Origin: Bolinopsis microptera
Taxonomy: Eukaryota; Ctenophora; Tentaculata; Lobata; Bolinopsidae
Length of the DNA stretch: 64,000 bases
Reading direction: 5' to 3'
Assembly: GCF_026151205.1 (NCBI RefSeq)
Contig: NC_087077.1
Coordinates: 1,178,001 to 1,242,000 of the forward strand
Shown in pieces: positions 57,902 to 64,000 of this stretch (position 1 is the stretch's first letter; every line of letters starts with the position of its first letter). The position numbers and the translations under genes were made by a program. The notes beneath the pieces are model-generated. The model was not told the origin of the DNA and did no database searches. It worked only from the letters and a program-made list of their open reading frames with translations.

Positions 57902-58249
57902 AAAGTAGCTGGAAATCCGGACGTCCGGGGGAGGGGGTGGTTTTGAAAATTCGGACACACCTGGACGGGTAAAGGGGGTGGCCGTGGTCCGAAAATCTGC
58001 GATTTTGGCGGATGTCCTAAGTAGATGGCCCCAAAGTTCAATGTAATGATACGCTAGTATGAAAATGAATAAAATTTGTAGGGTTCAATGTTATTTCCTC
58101 GATCCTACAGCATTATGCAATATTTTAGTGGTAATATGGCCTATTAAAGTTGGCTGTGTATATAATATTGTTTATTCACAAAAAGAATTGCATGGATTGC
58201 TATTGCTGTGATAGTAAATTTTGCAGGGTCTAGAGTTTTATTGGAGAGC

Positions 58250-58345
58250 ACACCGACTTTTAACTTGGCCGTGCTCAGCCTATCATTCAATTCCGCCTAA
58301 TCTCTTTATGTTTATAAACATGATAGCCTGAGGTCCCCAGGAAAC
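58250..58345 (+). repeat. Inverted repeat, left copy (pair at 61100-61185)
   Basis: GCCGTGCTCAGCCTATCATT, CCGCCTAAT and TAGCCTGAGGTCCCCAGG occur here and, reverse-complemented, at 61110-61180. A third partial copy is at about 60920-60960 (GGCGGAATGACAAGCTGAGC). The pair brackets 2.8 kb that includes LINE 4. 58400-59900 holds no confirmed gene; a 63-residue plus frame at 59167 has no known match. Confidence 0.75.
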
Positions 58346-59917
58346 ACCGACTCATGTTTTGGAGACGGAAGTTAAATTTGTCCATAGTAAAACAAAATTT
58401 AGTAAAACAAAATTTTTATTTACCACAAAACAATCAATACATATTTAATATTATTATACATTTACAAATAAATCTAAATTTAAATTCAGCTATATAATAC
58501 ACAATACACAGCCCGCCGCGCAGACAGCCACACATTGCTGAGAGATTCTCAGGTGCAGATGTAAGCGCCGCGCGCGCGAAGTTTTTTATCTTACAATTAC
58601 ATGTCACGATATTATTAATTATCAGAGAATTTTAGAAGCAAAATAATAATTGCATATTGGGAAAATTTCGGTCGTTAACGCAGTACAGGGCGTGGACACT
58701 GCAATGCTAATAACGGAAAATTCTGAGGCACGAGTTTCATTCAGCTACCCAATTTATATGTGACATGTACTTGTATTAAATTCAGATAAATGTTAGCAAT
58801 AATCGACGTCAACATTGTGCAACTGTAAACTGCAAAATGCTAACGTCGATTATTATTAAATCACATCTAGCAAGTTACTAATTCTTTGCACTATATATGT
58901 TACGTCACTATAGCATATGTCATTCATATTGTACGTTATATAAGATAAAAATAAACATTTTATAATTGTTTCAATGTTCAACACTGCTAAAAAACAAATA
59001 CCTACTTGCCCATCGATTAAGCAGTCGCCAAAACAAGGCTCAAAGTTAATTTACCTTCACACCTCGTTTTGGAGACTGAAGGATGTCAATAAATAAATAA
59101 TGGATAATATTAATACTGAATATGATGGATAATCAGTAATATCAATAAAATCCACAATCACTAATCATGTTTTCGATGGGCAAGCACTCGCAACTGGATG
59201 CTGAAACAAACGGCGCAAGTCTTGCACCGTTCATGCAGCATACGTCGCGAGATATCATGAGCTCCGCTAACTCTGCGATTCTAACGGATGAATTAGGCTA
59301 CCCCGACAGAAACACAGGTAACAGGGGGTTGTGGAAGGACACGAACACTGTTCGTTAACTCGTACCCCGGGTACCCCCTATATAGATCTATGTCCCGCCG
59401 GAGAGAGCCCACCACCAGTCATATCGAAAGCAGCTTTTAATTCTGCATTATAAATATCGCCTCGTCATAATAAATAATATACATTACCACTACACACTTG
59501 TCACTACGCACTTTTATGCACAGTACAACTAAAATATTAACAAGAGACAGAAGAGTTTTACATCGGCTCAGCACCGCAAGGACGTTGGCTATACGCGTGG
59601 TTCATAAATTAGTTTGATTTGGGTACGGTTCGACCGGGAAAGTGGTCGGGATTAGTTCTCATAATGAGTAATCACTGTCATCAGAAATATTAGAGCGGGA
59701 ACTCCCCCAGGTTCCGGACGAAACGCGCACAGTATTTAGAGTATCAGCGCGCAATGCTGTGCGCGTTCCCATATTGTTTTATCATTTGTCATTCGGCGAT
59801 CGCGTTCAACGTGACTGGTGAGGAAGTGCTAAGTTGTTTACCTAAATTCAAGCATGGTATCCATAGATAAGATTATCAGTCAGTAAGTGGGAATAACAGG
59901 CAAGTATCACTTCTCAC

Positions 59918-60718
59918 TCAGAATTCAGTGAAATTTTTGTCACACCAATCAGTTCCATACCTGTTTTGAGCTCTTAGAAGTGACTGTTTAAGCAAATTCT
60001 TGACAGAGCTGCAAGGGGAGGTGAAATTCATCGGCCCAACTTTACGAAATTCGTTCCACAGCCATGCAGATTTGTACATAAATTGATTAGTTGGAGAGGG
60101 CGTGATTAACAAATTATCTTTCCTATTTGATAAGCCGAATAGGTAGTATAACGAAATTGGTACTCGTGACTTAATGATTTTAAACAATTCCATTAAACAA
60201 CGGTATCTGTATAGGTTCTCTGTAGCAAGTAGTTCGTGTTTTGTGAATAGAGGTTTGGTGGACTCTTTAACATAGAATTCAGATCCTAGACGTTGAGAAT
60301 TAATTGGTCTTGCTCTAGCACATGTCTTAAACTTGTCTACATAGGCTTCAAAGTCTCCAAAGAGAATCCTGATACACTTCTTTTGAGTAATAAATAGCGG
60401 TTTCAACTGATTATTGGGAATACCTCCCCAGACAGAAATAGCATAACCTAGGTGTGATTCAAAGAGAGAATGATATATTTGCTTATATAGTGATTCTGGC
60501 AAGCATTTCTTAATACGGTAGATACGTCCACAAGCACTACTTAGTTTCTTATTGAGAGATAATATGTGTGGTTTCCAGCTCAGTTTATCATCAATGATTA
60601 CTCCAAGAAATTTTGTCTGACTTACACGTTTAATTATTTTGTTATTTATGGACAAGTTTTGGCTATCTATATCTGCATTTAATTCGCTATTATCACGTTT
60701 AGAGGGAGAAAAGTACAT
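59918..60718 (-). pseudogene. LINE 4 fragment: C-terminal part of a reverse-transcriptase ORF
   Basis: 266 open codons on the minus strand, with TKFLGVIIDDKLSWKPHI, ACGRIYRIKKCLPESLYKQ, YHSLFESHLGYAISVWGG and SAWLWNEF. This is the post-catalytic half of a Jockey/CR1-type LINE polymerase (FLGV-IDD-LSW is the conserved block after the YADD domain). The catalytic part is missing, and upstream sequence is frame-shifted (FSKTGFF), so it is a 5'-truncated, dead copy of another LINE family. The frame ends at a stop near 59918. Confidence 0.85.
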
Positions 60719-61099
60719 ATACTAACTGAGAAGTAAAAAAACCAGTTTACTAAAATTCCTAGTCAAGAACCAAACAATTTATTGTATCACGTGGTGACCC
60801 CCACGGTCGCTTCACTATAGTAGAGTTTCGACGATACAGTGTCAAGTGTACAGGGGGAGGCTCGCACTCGTGCGCGGCGGGTCATACAACGTATGACAAG
60901 GTACCCCAGATAATGCTATAATGTTCATATACGGCGGAATGACAAGCTGAGCGCCGCCCATTAATTTAATATTATGCGCGGCTTTACGGCCGGAAGCAAT
61001 GAACATTGAGCATTAATTACAAATAATCAATAAGTTCTGACTGATGAGTGATAAATGATGAAAACAAATGCGTATACTGCACTGATTTTGCTTGTATAT

Positions 61100-61185
61100 A
61101 CAATACTTACCTGGGGACCTCAGGCTATTATGTTCAGAATAGATATTAGGCGGAATGACAGGCTGAGCGCGGCCCAGTAATGATA
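61100..61185 (-). repeat. Inverted repeat, right copy (pair at 58250-58345)
   Basis: Reverse complement of the left copy with about 80-90 percent similarity by eye. Could be the ends of a composite element or separate copies of one family. Confidence 0.75.
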
Positions 61186-62315
61186 TTTGTGATACGTAAC
61201 ATGTATCAAAGAAATCAGATATGTCATTTTTCAAGCGAGAAGTGAGAAATCTAAAATCTGAAAAGTGAAAACTGAAGAGTCAGAACTCAAAAAATTTAAA
61301 AATTAAAAACATGTGTCTTTTGACTTCAGCCAATATCTACTACTCTAACTAGTGATTCCAAGTATACTGTATACAGACTAAGCTAAGGTGATACATATTG
61401 TAATCATTTTAAGACTATAGAGTGTAGTGGATGGTTGAGGGGGTTTCAAGCACAGGTTACTCTCAAATCCTAAAGATAAGCAGTGGCCTTCGGCACTTGA
61501 AACCTCTTCAAACCTCCCCTGATTTATTTATTATTGATATTGTTTGATTGTGCCGTAAAAATAAATATTTGTTTTATTAAAAATATTTGTTTTATTAAAA
61601 GTTACTTGAAAGTTGAAATAGGTTATAGGATGACCGATGGTAAACAATTAACATCCTTCATCTTTCCTAGCTCCTGGGTGATTTCAATTTTCAGATCTGT
61701 GAAATTAATATTTAGTCAAAAATTAATAAACCCTCTAGACTCTAGAGTCTAGGCTCTTTGTTTGAAGTTTGATGTAAACATGAATCATAATTAGAATGTG
61801 AAATTTTAGAAATTTACAACTCCTCACTACGCCCCTCATGCCAGGTCAAAGTTATCATTGGTTCCATTCCTGTCAGTTAATTGTATAGAAACAATGCCTC
61901 TTCTATCTGCTTCTGTAATGTAGGGTAACTTGGTAACAGTACCAAGATCTGATTTGATACCTCCTTTACAGCATCTTCAAAAGCTTAGTAAAGTGATTGC
62001 GTTTAGTAATGTCATTCATAACTTTTTGTCAGATTCTTAAATCATGGCATAAACTGGGCTGGACACGCTTACTTATTACCGATCCCAGCTAAAAGTCTGG
62101 TCCAGTCTAAAAGTCTGACGTGTACAATAACAATACTCCGTTCCAGACAACTTTTCAGATCAGTTAGAATTAAAATCTGTTTTAAAATTGTGTCTGAAGA
62201 CATACCTCATACATGAAGTCATATAGAGTTAAGGACATCTTTTGAAGCAAATAGGATGCCTATAAATGTCTTTGAGTAGCATTTATGAATATGAAAGTTT
62301 CTACTTCCACAACAA

Positions 62316-62776
62316 GAGGCATCATGTAGCCGGTGGGCCCGACATGATACGACATATCTTGACACGTCAGGGTTTGTCGGGATTTCTAACAAAAAGCCGA
62401 GATGGAGTCATCAAGCTTAACGTGGAAAAACACTACCTTACGAGACATATTTATATGGTACGAAATTTGGGGATTTTTGGGAAAAATGGGAAAAAATCCC
62501 CATATTTTCGTACTGAATTTCTGAAATTTCGTACTGAATTACTGTATTTCTGAAAAAAATCCCCATATTTTCGTTCCCCCATAATTTCGATCCCCGCTAA
62601 TTATGATCCACATAAATATGTCTTGTAAGGTATACAAGAAGGCCTCATGTAGCCGGTGGGCCCGAGGCAAAACCCCTCGACAAATCCCGACAAACCGCGT
62701 TTGTCGGGGTTTGCCGGGATATGTCGGGTTTGTCGGGGTTTGTCGGGGTTTGTCGAGCCTGGAGGCTACATGATGT
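62316..62776. mobile_element. Nested small inverted-repeat elements
   Basis: CATGTAGCCGGTGGGCCCGA occurs at about 62322 and 62646; the inverse GGCTACATGATG closes the block at about 62775. The right half is a hairpin of CCCGACAAA and GTTTGTCGGG repeats. Between them, 62434-62632 is a separate 199-bp element with ends TACCTTACGAGACATATTTA and, inverted, TACCTTACAAGACATATTTA, giving a TA target duplication as in Tc1/mariner MITEs. 61250-62315 before the block has no supported gene. Confidence 0.75.
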
Positions 62777-62779
62777 CTA

Positions 62780-64000
62780 ACAAGCTTAGAACCCAAGATG
62801 ATGTTACCAGCTCAAGTTCTAATAACGAAGTTAGTACTCAAAATGCCTGTATATAAGCTCATACAGGCAGTCCAGTTTCTGTTTCTACAATTCTCATGAT
62901 TGACTATGGGAATTGCACAAACTGAGATGCCTGAGTGTACGTCCCCTCCTTCTATGTTTATTAGGTTTGGTACCCTTCTGGCCTGGCCTTTTCAATTCAA
63001 TTCAATTAGTATTAGTAAGTACTCATAGAAACCGACCTTCAATAGGCAAAGCAATCTCTAGAATTAAAGTAAGGATTTGCCATCTCCAGCGCCCCACAAA
63101 GGTGCCAGACGAGGAGAGCATAATATATCCTTCGGTTATTGATTGTATTATGGATGTGCATCCTCGAATAGTGAAAAACTTCTTTCCCTCCGTGCCTGAA
63201 GAGTGAGTTAGGCGTTTTTAAATTGATTAAATTAGTTAGAAAACAACCAACAACCTACAACGTGACGAACTTGCACCAGTAGGGCGGAACCCAGTATGTG
63301 CGGCTACATCTAATAAACTTCTAATGGGAGAAATGGAGTGTATATTTAGAATAGATTTACTAAATTATGATTGATTGTCGGTTGACGCTGGTTAAAGGTC
63401 GGATATGTTGGTAGTTAGTCAACTCCCTCCTATGTCGAAGCAATTACTTAATGAGGTACGAGACGCTGCACTTGTAACAGGAAAACATTTCGCACTAATT
63501 ACGTTGAGTAAGCTGAGTTATTTCGCTAAACGTGGGCATATTTTTTTAGAAAGCTCGGTGTTGATTTTGGAGAATGTGACTGAAATAGGCATGAGTACAG
63601 GCCTCTCTAATGCTATATTGTGATTTGTGTCCACTACCCATCATAATAAACATCTATCTGATAAAGGACGAAAGAGCGAGGCAAATACGATATCGTGCTT
63701 GTATATGTGCAGAGCGCGCATTTATTGCTAGTTTACGATGCAATCTTACACAAAAATATTTTTCCGCGCATTACTGCAACTAACTTTGTGAAGACCCTTT
63801 GGGCTGAATTGTCATACTAGACTTGGGCCCATCTCATGCTTCCGATTGGGTAAGAGTATATTTCGAGATGACATTTCGCCCAACAAACAATCAATCTGAT
63901 TAGAGATGCCCCTGTACTCTTGGTACAAATATATAATGCAAATGTTTGAAGACACAATTATAACCATACGAAAGAAAGCTGTTGTGGCGTTAACTTGAAC
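62780..64000. other. Right edge, no confirmed gene
   Basis: A plus frame 63020-63206 (RPSIGKAISRIK, then VPDEESIIYPSVIDCIMDVH) is exon-like: an ATAG acceptor precedes it and GTGAGT overlaps its end. No family is recognised and no partner exon is visible inside the window. A 72-residue frame at 63405 is not convincing. Confidence 0.3.

Noticed and set aside
59167-59358. 63-residue plus-strand frame
   Set aside because: Too short, no known motif, no conserved context.

Overview
The window is eukaryotic, almost certainly invertebrate-animal DNA. It is AT-rich and gene-poor, its genes are split by GT-AG introns, and it carries several non-LTR (LINE) retrotransposons, hAT-type and TTAA-type DNA elements, satellite and minisatellite arrays and TTAGGG-like tracts. 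The two recognisable host families (a NIM1-type protein kinase and an SV2/SVOP-type transporter) suggest a metazoan. A cnidarian or similar invertebrate would fit, but the sequence does not fix the species.

Layout. 1-4330, 11911-20440 and 22905-25380 are three related copies of one duplicated block. Copies 1 and 2 carry exons of a small coiled-coil gene on the minus strand. Copy 2 holds a five-exon model (14130 to 11253) whose exons join in phase, with a hAT relic inside its third intron. All copies carry a ~366-bp satellite unit built from two diverged half-units. In copy 2 the array has expanded and received a 1.47-kb palindromic element. Between copies 1 and 2 lies a near-intact 4.4-kb LINE (4786-9212) with zinc-finger ORF1 and endonuclease/reverse-transcriptase ORF2, followed by a 12-bp minisatellite.

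25.7-27.3 kb holds a three-exon MFS transporter (+). 27.9-30.8 kb is transposon debris, minisatellite and inverted satellite. 30.9-35.2 kb is a decayed second LINE whose first ORF encodes an SGNH-hydrolase-like domain. 35-48 kb shows only weak coding traces. 48.5-53.9 kb (-) is a NIM1-like kinase gene of at least eight exons. Three of its splice junctions have been tandemly duplicated into the adjoining intron together with their splice signals. 54-64 kb is again repeats: a 723-bp TTAA foldback, three 3' LINE fragments, a hAT-like element with an 8-bp target duplication, and small inverted-repeat elements.

The genes do not form a pathway. The window mainly records how repeats duplicate, insert into one another and colonise introns. 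Several insertions sit in sequences that also occur uninterrupted elsewhere in the window, so their ends and relative ages can be read directly.
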